From contig JAYXKI010000014.1 of NCBI GenBank assembly GCA_037892935.1, positions 682,001 to 746,000 of the forward strand: DNA of 64,000 nt. The letters are read 5' to 3'. Origin of the DNA: Phlebopus portentosus (Eukaryota; Basidiomycota; Agaricomycetes; Boletales; Boletinellaceae). Under the pieces are notes generated by a model. The model saw only the letters and a program-made list of their open reading frames with translations, was not told the DNA's origin and did no database searches. Numbering within the stretch: the stretch's first letter is position 1; each line of letters opens with the position of its first letter. This document shows, piece after piece, positions 1 through 12,129 of the stretch. The position numbers and the translations under genes are program-made.

Positions 1-451
1 GATAGATTATTAGATATGACATGACTCGGAAGTGTGTATGGGTACATTGTATACGGTGACTAAAAACAACCAATTGACAGATTTTTTGTTCTCTGTTGTA
101 TATAAAGGTGAATTTAAGATTTCTTGACAACTCATACTCGTTTTTTTCGCGAAGTGTAGAGCTTAGAACCCAAGTATGTCTGAATCTGGTATTAATTGTG
201 TCAAATAAAGAAACTGACTCATAGAAAGCTCCTAACTGCAGATTTGTAAGCAAGGTCCCCTTGTTTTGTTCTCTCCCCCCATCACCATCGGCTTGGCTAC
301 TGACCACGAGTTCAATCTCTGCCTCAGAACGCGTTGGTTTTAAGCCCTTTCTGTGCTCAATATTCAAAGTGGAACGGAAAGACCATTCTATAACAGCACT
401 TGAGAAGCTTTATTTCATATTTAACTTAACTTGTGAGTTAATCAGAAGGTC
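1..451. other. Upstream intergenic region of the first cullin gene
   Basis: No coding signal is recognisable on either strand; the only open frame (from 261) is low quality and overlaps the cullin start. The stretch just before the cullin start presumably holds its promoter and leader, but no clear TATA box is placed at a convincing distance. Confidence 0.4.
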
Positions 452-3177
452 ATGTCCGTCTCATCGTGGTCCTCGCGACGGATGCCAGACGCGTACGCGG
501 ACCTTGAGACGATCTGGAGATTTTTGGAGGAGGGCGTCAATGATGTTATGAACTTCCACAAAGGCCAGGAGACCTACTCTCGTTACATGACCTTGTACCT
601 TGCCTCGTACAACTACTGCACGTCACCGCGTTGGCACTTTAGAACTGCAGGATGTCAGTATTTTCATTCTTCTCATAGCAGGATCCTATATCAATACACC
701 GTGAAAATGCCGGCGGGCTTGATACTGACGTGTCTCCCTCTTTTTATCTTTACAGCGAGCAGCGAGGATTTATATAACAGACTCACAGGTTATCTCGTGG
801 CCCATTTAAAGACTGTAATGGAGGCAAGTCTCGTCCAGTGCTTGCATCGTGTGGTTCCTACTTGATGCGTGTTGTTCAGGGAATAGCGTCTCTTGTCGGT
901 GAAGAATTGCTTAAATATTACGCGGAAGAATGGAACAGATACACCACCGGGGCAAAGTGCATCAATCGACTGTTCTCCTTTCTTAATCGGGATTGGGTCA
1001 AACGAGCAAGGGATGAAGGGAGAAGGGGTATCTACACGGTCTACGTTGTAAGACATTTGCTCCCGTTTCTTGCGCTACTGTTTCTCTGATGAGCTAGCTT
1101 AGCTAGCATTAGTGCAGTGGAAGCAGTTCGTTGTCGATCACATGCACAATAAGAACGCAAAACTTGCTGGCATTGTGCTTACGCAAATTGAGAAGCAAAG
1201 GAACGGGGAGACCATCGATCGGACCCTCGTGAAGAAAGTTGTAGATTCTTTTGTTTCTCTGGGAATCGACGAGACGGATCTAAATAAGCAATCCCTCGAT
1301 ATATACAAAGATCAATTTGAGACGCCCTTCATCGCAGCCATGGAAATTCGTTGCCAGTTAGAGGTCTCGAAACTGCTTGTCAACAACGATGTTTCTGACT
1401 ACCTCGAAATGGCTGAAGAGAAAGTGAAGGAGGAAGAAGATCTTGTCGATCAATACCTGCATACCCCCATCCGGGCAGCTCTTCTGCGCGCGTATGTGGG
1501 TGCTGTTGTACGAGTAAGCCCCGAGACCGTATGGGAGGAATTCCGAAATCTTCTCGACTCGGGGAACGACGAGGATACGCACCGAATGTATGTCCGCTTA
1601 TCAAACTCTCCGCAAGGGTGCGAGCTGCTGTGTAAGAAGCTTGAGGAACGATTTAAGCTAGAGGGACTTGCTGCTGTTGAGAAACTTGTGGGCGGCGGGA
1701 ATGGAAATGGGGAGGAGAGCATCGATCCTGCAGGATACGTTGACACTCTCATCGAGGTGCACAAGAAGATCAGCGAGATGGTTGCGCGCCTCCGTAACGA
1801 ACCTGTATTCGTCGCTAGTCTGGATAAGGCTTGCCAGGGGTTCGTGAATCGAAATGCTGCAAGTAGTTCGTCATCGAGCAAGAGTGCAGAGTTGCTTGCG
1901 AAGTACGCCAATGCTTTGCTTCGCAAGAACAACAAGATGCCGGAAGGGGCCACCAGCCTTGAAGGTGGAATGAAGCAAATAGTATGCGTTCTAGGTACTT
2001 ATATCCCGGACTCCTTTTGACAATTTACTCGTTTACTGCTAGATGACTATTTTCAAGTACATCGAAGACAAAGACATTTTCCTGCGGTTCTATTCCCACA
2101 AGTTATCGAAGCGCCTTCTTCACAACGTTTCCGCCTCAAATGAGGCTGAATCAAGCATGATCTCGAGGTTGAAAGAGGTATGTGGGTTCGAGTACACGCA
2201 GAAATTGGAGCGGATGTTGACTGGTAAGGCCCTATTGGATAAAGCCTTCCTCTCATCAGCCGCTGACGTTGCTTCTGCTTTCAGACTCGAGCTTGAGCAA
2301 TGACCTGACCGAGGCCTTCAGACAGAAAATGGTTATCAGCCATCCAGTGGACAGCGACCTCACATTTACCATTCAGGTTCTTGGAACGAACGTCTGGCCG
2401 CTTCGACCTCTAGATATGAACTTTGTGATCCCGAAGGAGATATTACCGACCTACAACCGCTTCCAGCAGTATTATCAGCAGAAGCATTCCGGGCGAAGAC
2501 TGACTTGGCTCTGGGCATATGGCAAGAACGAGCTGCATTCAAATTACACGTCTCAGAAACGCATCTTCTTGACGAGCTCGTTTCAGATGACCGTACTTGT
2601 GCTGTACAGCGATTACGATTCACTGTCGTTCGCGGAAATAAAGTCAAACACGGGTATTCGTGAGGACCTTCTGAAACAGGTGTTAAGCATTCTGTGCAAG
2701 GCTCGTGTCCTGTATGATGGGGAAGGCGGATCATACGACCTGAATATGAGTCAGTGTTTCACTACCTCCGTGGGATAGTCGATGCCAATATGATGTTATG
2801 TTAGACTATAAGTCGAAGAAGATCAGGATAGACCTGAACCAGCCCGTTAAACTAGCGGAGAAAGCGGAGAGTATAGAGGTTCTCAAGAACGTAGATGAGG
2901 ATCGTAAGCTTGGTTTACAAGCGACGATTGTTCGGTATGCTCGCAGTCTAACCAATTCCCTTTGATACTCATCCCACTTATCGTATTTTATTGCAGAATC
3001 ATGAAATCACGAAAGACAATGAAGGATCAGGAGATAATCCAGGAAGTAATCTCGCACGTATCTGCCCGGTTCACGCCAAACATCCCAGATATCAAGAAGG
3101 CTATTGACACGTTGCTCGAGCAAGAGTATTTAAAACGTGTTGATAGCGCGCGCGACATATTTGCCTACGTCGCATGA
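452..3177 (+). CDS. Cullin-1 (CDC53-type) paralogue, divergent copy
   Basis: Scaffold of an SCF-type ubiquitin ligase: the N-terminal helices would bind a Skp1/F-box adaptor and the C-terminus RBX1. The spliced protein of roughly 750 residues opens with [14 protein letters not shown] and YSRYMTLY, typical of CUL1. It continues through [20 protein letters not shown] and ETPFIAA, then the cullin homology domain ([36 protein letters not shown]). It ends with the winged-helix tail, carrying the NEDD8 lysine in [13 protein letters not shown] and ending DIFAYVA. All exons join in frame. The intron at 824-879 begins GC rather than GT. The N-terminus and the region around residues 250-330 differ more from the usual CUL1 pattern than in the second copy at 14259-17031, so this looks like the derived paralogue. 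The start is the first ATG in frame with the ADLETIW exon. Confidence 0.9.
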
Positions 3178-4477
3178 TGTTTCTTCACTCTTCTCATTTT
3201 TCTTTCTCCGAGTCTGTATTCCTGTCTTGCGATACCATTTATGAACGAAATCACCTTTATGAATCGTGATATGTAGCGTACCTTACTGTTTTGCTTACGA
3301 AAGCTCCATGTGTAGGATGGATATGACATGAAATGAAATGTACATGGGTATTTTTGTTTACAGTGGCTAACAGCAAAGCTGTATACACATTATTCTTCCA
3401 AAAGTTCTTCGGCAGCCCAGTTATGGAAAAGAGATCGGCGGACAATACAGTAATATTGGATTCAAAAAAAAAAAAAAAAAAAAAAAAAAGGTTTTCTGAG
3501 TTGCTCGTAATAATAATATCTATTCACTTTCGCCACTCATACAAAGCCAGCGTTCCTTCCCAACCCAAAGAAAGGCCGCTATCTTTGAGCTCACCGAAGC
3601 AGCTTACACTCACCGGTATCCGAAGCTCAAATTTGGTCGAGGCTTTGCGCTCGCGCCCTCTGGAGTCTCCTCAGCGGCGGCCAGCAGTCTGGGGTCGCCT
3701 ATGATGGCCTCGTAATAAGCCAGTCACTCCGTTTTCTTAGCACGGCTATCTGCTCTGGGAATTATCGAGAGCCGAGAGAACCGTCAATGGCCTTGTGGTG
3801 TGAGTAGTAGTCAGAGTCAGAGCTACTCAAGTAGACAGATGCGTTAGGTTCCCTCCATTTGGAATGAATCGCATTTAATGAATCGCATTTCTCGCGCAGT
3901 GGATTTATACGTATAGACAAAGCTTCACGATCGGCTTGTGCCAGTGCTAACGATACTATAATCACACTCCGCAGGATGAGCCAATCTTTATGTCACGAAA
4001 TTCTTATCTAACAAAGGTTCGTAAGGGAATCATATAATAATACGTCAGGATCGTATCGTATCGACGACACATCACGAAACAGGATGTATGTAGATCAGAG
4101 AGATGTCAATACACAGCACAGATACGTATATAAACAGACAGACACGGAGACAGAACTAAGGATCAGGAAAAACAGATACGTTTAGCAAGGGTCTTTAGTA
4201 ACACATCCAATCACAAAAACAACAAGGAGTAACTAGGAAAACCGAAGCGCGCGCTCTCCGACGACGAATAGATAGGTATGTAGATATGGTTATAATGGAT
4301 ACGGATAGCAGATACGACAACAGATTGGTCTTGGGTTTGGCAATTTTCCGTAGATCAAGGACCGAAGAACATCATGGGAAGACAGGGAGGAATGTATGAA
4401 TCAGACCCAACAATGTTCCACAGGACTCAAGCGCGCCGAACAACACCGCCAGTGAAGTGTACGGACGCTCGAGCCGC
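3178..4477. other. Intergenic region between convergent cullin and membrane-protein genes
   Basis: The first 250 bases are the cullin 3-prime region. A block near 3310-3345 resembles the sequence behind the second cullin, read on its own strand near 14090-14120, so the duplication included the 3-prime flank. The rest holds a long A run (3464-3489) and no convincing gene. Confidence 0.5.
3464..3489 (+). repeat. Poly-A tract of 26 bases
   Basis: An uninterrupted run of 26 A lies about 290 bases after the cullin stop codon. It could be a plain mononucleotide repeat or the tail of an old retroposed sequence. No target-site duplication was found beside it. Confidence 0.9.
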
Positions 4478-5925
4478 TCAATTAACCTGCCTATCAATCG
4501 TGATCTTGACGCCAAAGTTACCCTGTTGCTGTCCATCACGTTGCGTGTCGACGATGTTGACCTGTTCGTCGCTGGGCACGAGTCCAGCCTCCTTGCCCTC
4601 GTTGACGCTGCTCTTCCCGTCCGCGTCCCAGTCGGGTCGCGTCTTGTCGCCTGCGGCGCCCATGTCACCGATGGTGTAGGTCTGACCAACGCCAGAAGTG
4701 ACACCGCCGATGGTGCTGTTGATGTTGAGCGCGCCCGGTGCGCCGCCCGCGCCGGTGTGACGTGTGGAGATGACGTGTGTCGTGCCGCGAGAATTACCTG
4801 CGCTCGCAGCTGCACCTGACGAACCGGCGAACGATCCGCCCAATGCGAGCGAGCCACGCACGGAGAGGATGATGCGGAGCGTCATAGTAGTGGTGAGAAC
4901 GGCAGCCATTGAGGTGACGATCGTCTTGATGGTGTCCCGGGTGTCTGTCGGCTTCGCGATGAACCAGAAGAGCATGTTCGTCATGTTGACGATCCAGATC
5001 GCGCCGTAAAGGTTGAGTCCATCACGGAGCATCAGCTTCCAGTAGGAAAGCGGCTTAGCCTGAAGGGTCTTGAGAGAGCGGTTGACTGCAAGTGCGAACT
5101 GTGCGGATCCGTGAGTAATTCATGCTATATGATTAATCGGTTAAGTTCGCATACCGAAGCGGTGAACAAGAGTGTCGGAGCTAGCCAGTAGAGGCCGACC
5201 CAGTTACTCTTCGGACCCGCAATGCAGCCTTGGCCTTCAAGCAGAGGAACCGCTATAGAACAAAAAAAATTCAATCCAGTCTGTTTTGCCACGCGGAACT
5301 CATTCGAAACTGTCCGCTTACATCGGTAGAATCCGCAGGTAACAGCCATGCACACCACCGAGAGCCCGAACAAACCGGTCATAGCCATCAGAACCTGGCG
5401 GCTCTTGTCGTAAATGGCATGGACACGGATGACATGAACAATGGCGCAGGCGGAGACGAGAATAGCAGTGCAGATAGGCTCGAACAAGAAGAAATGGGAG
5501 CATTGCTAAATTTGAGAACATATCATGATGAGCTTTCGGCTCACACCATCACAGAAACAATGATGAATTTGACAGAGAAAACTCACCGACTGTGTGAACT
5601 CGGTATCGAAGAACGCAACCGCTGTCAACGGAAGAAGATACGAGCACCGGTCAGCATCAAACTCTCCTACACCCGGTTTCGGCATTGTAAATGCCAGTTA
5701 CTCACCGACAATGATGAACTCGGCGGGCATGAAGAATCTCAAGAAGTGGAAAATGATTTTGAGAACCGGCCATTCACGAGTCTTCATCAAACGCCATGAG
5801 CGAGGTGAGAGGACGAGGGTGTCCCATGCCGCGACAGTGAGAGTGCAAACGAAGAAATACTTGTGAGCACTGAGGTGGGCTGGGAGGTTGAGGGATGGCG
5901 GAAGGAGGTCCGTGATATCAGCCAT
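4478..5925 (-). CDS. DUF6533-like seven-helix membrane protein
   Basis: Function unknown; belongs in appearance to a membrane family abundant in Agaricomycetes. Five exons join cleanly in frame from the ATG at 5925. Hydrophobic segments, in order: HKYFFVCTLTVAAW, the stretch ending MPAEFIIVAVAFF, FEPICTAILVSACAIVHVI, VLMAMTGLFGLSVVCMAV, WLAPTLLFTASFALAV, IWIVNMTNMLFWFI and a last one around VTSMAAVLTTTM. This makes about seven helices. The FEPICT segment after a short acidic-polar loop is the most family-like part. The tail of about 130 residues is soluble, Gly/Ser/Ala-rich, and would face the cytosol. Introns are about 55-90 bases with GTGAGT/GTAAGC/GTATGC donors. The family assignment rests on pattern memory, not a search. 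Confidence 0.8.
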
Positions 5926-8059
5926 AGTTTTGAGGAATTGTAGTCGTCCCTGTCAGATCCTTCTGGCTGCTATATAAATGTGAGACTCCGTTGGCTAGTC
6001 AACGACACCTGTGTACGCCGCAGCAGACGAGTCTAGATGAATGCCACAAACGAGAGCGATGAGCGGGACTGCGAATAGCCCGAGAAGAGAGAGGACGGGA
6101 GTCGCTGTAGAAGGAGGAGGGAGAGGAGCGGAGGGAAGTGAATCGTTATGAGGGACCAGCGCTGATGGGGAAATTGTTGATCAACCTTTTTAAGACCGAA
6201 ACAGCTGATTACCTTATTTGGCATCCTTTCCCTGATCGTCCTTATTTCTCTCTTTCTTATCGCTTCTTGGCTTCCTTCGTCTCTCACCTGCATGAGTCTC
6301 AAAACCACAAGCAACCAGCTTATTTCATGCAGGCCACAGGACAGAATGACCAGCACCGAAGTCTTTCGAATAGAATTTAGAATTTTGAGGAAAAATCCGG
6401 AGTTACCAAAAGCGGAGTGGCGTTTTGTTCTTGTTTCGTAATCAGCGTCGAGTGCGGTCCAATCTCATCTCCCTCACCTTCTTCTGATCCTCACAATCAC
6501 ATCTTCCCTCCCAACGACAACCAACTGAGCTATATATCTGCTCGTTGCCTATGTCTTGACCACTTGACGCGCAACGCAACGCACCTGAAGACCCATCTCA
6601 AACCCAGAGTAGACATCAAGTGACCGATTGATCTCATTGGCCTAGCTGTCTATACCCTAGCTCCCGTCAGATCATGATGGCTGTTCATCCACACAGCCTT
6701 TCATTGCTGAATGCATCCGTTGCGCCAAAATCGTTTTGTTGTTCTTCTCTGCATCACTTCCCTCTATGATCAATCAGCTGAGCTCCAATGCACATTCGGC
6801 GTAACTTAGTTCGCTATCGTCCTGCTGTTTCTGCGACTTTGAAAGAAATCTCTTTTGGTATCCTAAGGGTGCTCTGGGCAAAGGCCATAAACGGGGTTAA
6901 CAAGATCGGAAATTCCGTAACTCCACGGTCCTTTCTAATGGTGGCTATACCTAATCTGTGCATACCAAAAATTCGGGCTCAACACGGTACTGTGTTTCTA
7001 GTTAGACGCCTCATCAAAACTTCGTCTCCTCCCATATCATGAAACCTTGCTAATTATGGACCAGAGGAATGATCGAGTACCTATAAATTTTATTCACACA
7101 AGGAAAGTTGAGTGTGTTACTTGTTTATCTCGCAGTGTCAACTGACGTATTGATACTGTGAGCACCCACGGTCGACAACGCAGGTTTGGTTTTGCTGCTT
7201 TTGTTATTATAGAAAAGGCGAGCGCCTTTTGTGAAGTAATGAGCATCAGGTTTCATCATACCGCATCCATATCGGCGACTACTACATCAAAGCTACGTGC
7301 GTCTCCGATCCGTCCATCTTTTCATCAGCACAGCACACAGCAAAGGAATGGAAAGCGACTACAGACAAAGTCATTGCCGTAGGAGAAAAAAAGGAAGTCG
7401 CGAGGTTCCTTTATCTGGTCTGCCTTTCTCAGCAACCCAGCATCAGTGTCTCTTTCTGGTATTATTCCATCCTTCTGCACGTGTGCTTTTCTGCGTTCAT
7501 CTGGAGACGAGTTCGCTGTCACCTTCGACACGCGATGCTTCGGTACGAAGGTTATTTAGAGGACTGTTGACAAGATTCTATTTCCTGCGGTACCTCGTCA
7601 GCCCGTCTTGCATCTGCCATGATTCACTCCCCGCGAACACTCGATGAAGCTGTCATCTCCCTCTAACAGTACTGATCGTGCGTGATACGAAGCAATTAAG
7701 CAATTCGTGGCCTGCATCGAGTTGCGAGTTGCGAGCTTATCTTTACCTGCCGGAAGAAAAATCTGTCGGTTCTCGAGCTCGTACCTTACTGTAACTCGCT
7801 TTGAGAAATTCTTAAGTGCTAACCCCTCTCGCTAGCTCTGGTACTGGGTGATGAATTGTGGTACTGTCAATACTTGTTTCCACTGTGTATGAGCTTGACT
7901 GAGGTGGAACGTGCCCGTATCTGATGACTGTGCAACCTTGGATTGATTTTCTTCCATTGTCGATGATTCTAATTATTAAAAGACTATTCCAAGGTGCGGA
8001 TTAATTACTAGTATTGCCTCGCTTGTTTCTGGATTCATTTCTTCTGTTGCTCTGCTGTC
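5926..8059. other. Long intergenic region, no gene recognised
   Basis: About 2.1 kb with only short open frames showing no conserved motif. The part next to 5925 is the promoter side of the membrane-protein gene. The part near 8060 is the 3-prime side of the first BTB gene. No terminal repeats or tRNA-like boxes were noticed. Confidence 0.4.
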
Positions 8060-9240
8060 TCACCCACCGTTCGTTCTGATGTCGGTGTTAGTGATGAGGC
8101 GTAACGATATACCATAGTATCGAAGACGGACACCGCCATTTATCTCACCTCGCATATCCAATAAGTTCCTTATTATTAAGTTGGAGAGCATAGTAAGATG
8201 CTGTTGTTTCAGCTCTACCTGGAAGAAGACCGGTATCTGAGACTGCCTCTAAAACACAATCAAAATGGACACATACCTTGGCGACCGTCGCACAGATGGC
8301 CCTAATTATCATTTTACTTCTTACATCATCCCAGTGTACAATCATCTTGTCTCTGCATTTGGAACATGCTTGGAACAAGGCAGTCGAAATGTCGACAGCG
8401 ACACTTTTTTGGAATCAAGAGGTGCTTCCCTCAAAGCCAATCTCTAATCCCGATCTCCACGCTGATTGCCAATGATCCTTCCGGTGACGACAACAGCAGC
8501 CCGGGTTGATCAACTCAGGACAGGTAGTACTGAAAAATCCATCCTGACGAATCAACACTTCAACAGCAATACCCGCGCGCTTACGAAAGTCAAGAAAATC
8601 ATAATGGTCCAATCCTGTCATCAGAGCTAGTTGAGGGATCCTGATATCAAGAGCTTGGCCAACGTAGACTGGCCGTCGCCGCTATTCGAGCTTCTTCATA
8701 CCGGTGCATGCTGCATGCCATTGCATAACCCTTGATAGCCTCTGTTCCACTGACATTCACCCGCTTCTCGAAGGCTTCCTTAGTAGCCTCAATAGCGGCG
8801 TCAATATCGTATTTCACTGCTGCGCGAAGCACTTCGGCGATCATCAGTACATCTTGCTGGTCGAGTCGCGGCCGCTTGACAGGATAGCAAAATCGCAACA
8901 GGGCATCGAGTGTGGTACTTGTTTCAGCGAGACTAATGACCGGGATTTCGCCTGGATTTTCATCCTCAGCGGGCGGCTGTGGAAGAGAGAACATATCGGC
9001 AAAGAAGGGAGATGCCAATTCCAGGACAGACTTTAGTACATGGAAATTGACGTGGTCGACTGATTGGAGAATAACGTCGTAGCGTGTACCATCGAATGGA
9101 GGTGATGCGGGCTCGATGGGTGAAACTAATAGAGGTGATGTGGACCTGAGGGGTGAACCTAATGGAGGAGATACGGAGTTAACGGGTGTATTAGGAACAA
9201 GTGACCAGCTTGGTCCGTTTACTATGGGATCAGGACTCAT
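8060..9240 (-). pseudogene. BTB/POZ-domain gene A, frame-disrupted
   Basis: BTB/POZ proteins of this Agaricomycete family are protein-interaction adaptors of unknown target. From the ATG at 9240 there is a Pro/Ser-rich lead, then the BTB core (FDGTRYDVILQSVDHVNFHV, ASPFFADMFSLPQP, TLDALLRFCYP). A helical region follows (VLRAAVKYDID, EEARIAATASLRW). The frame then shifts by one base between LRW and MTGLDHYDFLDF (about 8640-8660). It shifts again locally around 8385-8430, where APLD and KVSLST are readable only in the next frame and a TGA lies in the main frame. A last intron after ATVAK is shared with genes B and C, but the final exon is much longer than theirs (to about 8060). Two or three independent breaks argue for a decaying gene. 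Confidence 0.6.
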
Positions 9241-9674
9241 AATTCTATGGGATGATAAATTTGAGAATCTATTTGGAGTAGAAGTCGGGGTAGGTTTACC
9301 GATTCAAGTCTTGAAGCAAGTCGAAGGTAAATGACTGGTGGCTCGAAGGAGTGAAGATGGTCTTGAGGAACCTCGTTTTTAAATGGCTTCATGGGAGAAC
9401 TACACGTGCAATTCATGCTTGATCGATCTTCGTGATCGATAGTATGAATAGCTTTGAGGCAAGGTGCAGTTGGAGCATGCCCTTGAAGAAGATGCTACAT
9501 GCCTGTTGTGCGTGGATGGTAACATCTCGAAGTATCGGCAATCTCGGCGGCGGATATCTGAATTGTCCGATAACATGAGAAGGTATGAACACCTTTCCGC
9601 TCGACTAGATGTTATTTGAGGAGAAATAAACCTCGAGCATTGAATGCACTCGTTCAAGGTTCATATTTCCTGTC
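9241..9674. other. Spacer between BTB genes A and B
   Basis: Contains the promoter side of gene A and the 3-prime side of gene B. No gene was seen; the short open frame at 9400-9657 has no recognisable motif. Confidence 0.4.
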
Positions 9675-10734
9675 CTAGGTCAAAGAGAGTTCCACCTGTA
9701 CGAATTTCTGAATTGACGGCTCGTTTGAAAATACTCCTATAGAGAGTTTGCGTACCTTAGCGACTTCTTCGTGCATGACCCTTATGATTGATGGTCGCGA
9801 CCGATCCCAGCGCGCGAGGAATTTATCCTTGCACTCGATGCAGGCGTTCGTCAGAGCCGGAATAATCGTTGATATCGACAGCTTTTCAGTATCAAGAGGA
9901 GCAACTTCCAAAGCATCGTCCCATGCGGATTTCGCCTCCGTCCACCAAACATTCTCTACTATGTGCTTAAAATCAGAGAAAAACTGGCTCCTTCCATCAA
10001 GGCACCTATGATGACACCATCCTCGATAAATCTTGGCGTAGACATCCCTTAGGACGTTGTGTTGGTGAGGTTCGAATAGGTTCATGACGGCAGTAGTTGC
10101 CTGCCTGCGAAACTCAAGCAGATTGGAGACATCCAAACCAGACATCAGAGCCAGTTGATGACGGTTAGCCTCGAAAAGCTGGCCACTTCAAGCATGCGGC
10201 CGCTGCTATTCGGGCCTCTTCGTCAAGCCTGAGATTACAAGCCAACACATACGCTGCTATCGCTTCTCCTGCGATAGATTCTGCACGTACCCTGAGAGCC
10301 TCTCGAGCTTGTTCGACAGCAACGTCGATTTCATACTTGAGCGCTGCTCGAAGTACACCTCCGATCAAAGTAATATCTTTCCGGGAGAGCTGCGGTGGCC
10401 TTAGTAGGATAGCAGAATCGTAAGATGGCGTCAAGTGTGGGCGGTACTGTGTGGCGCTTGATTCGCTGACATGAACAATCAGAATATGAGCAGACTCGTC
10501 ATTGGCGTTTGCAGGTGGCTGTGGCAAAGAGAACATGTCTTGAAAGATCGGTGATGCTAATGCAAGAATGGATTTCAGCACTTGGAAATCGACACAATTA
10601 GATGTCCGAAGGACTATGTCGCCATGCGTGCCGTCAAACGGAGCCAATGCAATGACTCGGAAGATATGATTGTTTCCTGCATGAAATGTGACCAGATGGA
10701 AAGATAATAGGATGCTGTGTACTCACATAGCCAT
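9675..10734 (-). pseudogene. BTB/POZ-domain gene B, frame-disrupted and without a clear start
   Basis: Paralogue of genes A and C. The BTB core begins APFDGTHGDIVLRTSNCVDF and runs to ASPIFQDMFSLPQP. The expected segment LDAILRFCYP is present in the DNA (about 10388-10450) but out of frame, replaced in the open frame by unrelated residues before RPPQLSRKD returns. This is a compensated pair of indels. After CLKWPAF the frame stops; the C-terminal half (MSGLDVSNLLEFRR to MHEEVAK, with CHHRC and CIECKDKF cysteines) lies one base out. The only upstream ATG in frame reads Met-Ala-Met-stop at 10734-10723, and no splice in phase rescues it. The last intron and short terminal exon (VELSLT) match gene C. 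The DNA therefore points to a broken copy. Confidence 0.65.
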
Positions 10735-11164
10735 ACCTTGAGTGTAGACAGCCTCAACAGTCTGTCCTTAACTCAGGCTGCTGTGCGGAAGGAGAACACG
10801 TGTAATACGGCGTTATCAGCTCGATCCGATATTTACAAATAAACCAGAAGTAGCAATGTTCACGTGGGGGCGGCAGATTAGTACGACTTCTTGAAGCGCA
10901 CCGCAGTCCCATACTATTCATGCAATGTACACAGTCGAAATACTAGTAAAAACGAAAATCACAACAATGCTCAGTATGTACAATGAAATACTGGTCATCT
11001 TTCCTAGCCCAGGGAAATCGCATTGTTTAATTCCGGCTTAGACCGTGTAGATATCAACGAAGTTACGAACCCAAAATCAAATGAGAATGTTCTCATTCTA
11101 TCACTAACGTATCACCGAATGTATGAAACTTCGCCTGAGACTTGGCAAGAGACAAAATAGGTCG
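10735..11164. other. Spacer between BTB genes B and C
   Basis: No coding signal recognised. It includes an AT-richer stretch near 10960-11110. Confidence 0.4.
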
Positions 11165-12129
11165 TTATTTCCAGGAAAAACAGAGCTCTACCTGAAAAAT
11201 TTGCCGGATATCTGAGATTGCATCCGAAGTGCAAAGAAAATGTATACTTACTTTGTCAACTTCCTCAGATATGACTTGTGTCATTTTACTTCTTGCATTT
11301 TCCCAGTGCGTGAAGAACATGCGCTTACAGTCGGAGCAGGCGCTGGCTAGGGAGTACCACACAGTTGATAGAGACACTTTCTCAAAGTCAAGAGGGGTTT
11401 TCTCCAAAGCACCGGCTAATGCCATTTTGACTGCCGTATCCAATCCGGACCTTTACAGCTTTGGCACCGCGTCGAAGGGATTAATTCAGGAGAGATGGCA
11501 CTGTAGAATTTGCTTTCCCAAAGTAGCACTTTAACAGCGGCAGCTGCGCGTCTATGGAAGTCGAGGAGATTGTAATAATCCAAACCAGACATCGCAACGA
11601 GTTGGGGGGGTTTAGAGCCGAGAGCTGTCCACTGGAGGCAAGCAGTCGCTGCTATTCGAGGTTCTATTTCCCAACCCAAGCTGCAGGCCAGCGCATACCC
11701 CTTGATAGCCTCCGACTCCGACGATCTCGTCCGGACCTTGAACGCATCTCTAGCAGAATCGACAACGACATTCATTTCATACTTCCTTGCTGCCTGAAGC
11801 ACGTTGACGATGAGCGATATATCACGCTGACTGAGCTGAGGCTGCGCGATAGGATAGCAAAGTCGTAAAATGGTGTCAAGAGTATCGCTTGATTCGCTAA
11901 GATAAACGACCGCGATCTCGTCTGGCTTCTCGTCTTTGACGGCCGGCTGCGGAAAGGAGAACATGTTGTCGAACACCGGGGATGCCAATCCGAGAATCGA
12001 CTTCAATACCCGGAAATTGACGCGGTCAGACGATCGGAGGATTATGCCGCCGCGCTGGTCATGAAAAGGAGCCAACGCATACTTGGGCAGCTCTGTGACG
12101 CCCTCGTTTGCACTTCCAAGATTAGCCAT
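11165..12129 (-). CDS. BTB/POZ-domain gene C, best preserved of three
   Basis: Same family as the two neighbours downstream. The ATG at 12129 starts MANLGSANEG, followed by the BTB core (APFHDQRGGIILRSSDRVNF, ASPVFDNMFSFPQP, TLDTILRLCYP). The helical part (EPRIAATACLQW) then continues in frame into MSGLDYYNLLDFHRR, unlike genes A and B. A frame change is needed near 11425, between CQSCKGPDW and KMALAGALEKTPLDFEKVSL. It is either a two-base indel or an unusually short 41-base GT-AG intron. The gene ends with a regular intron after EEVDK and the terminal exon VELCFSWK. It faces the dynein light chain gene divergently across about 950 bases. It may still be functional, but the break lowers certainty. 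Confidence 0.6.

Noticed and set aside
1450..1953. Minus-strand open frame of 167 residues inside the first cullin
   Set aside because: Shadow of the long cullin exon; the matching antisense frame also appears in the second cullin.
3464..3489. Poly-A run as proof of a retroposed gene
   Set aside because: The cullin before it has its introns, and no flanking target duplication was found, so a simple mononucleotide repeat is more likely.
5230..5799. Plus-strand open frame of 189 residues opposite the DUF6533-like gene
   Set aside because: It spans introns and exons of the minus-strand gene, whose five exons splice cleanly.
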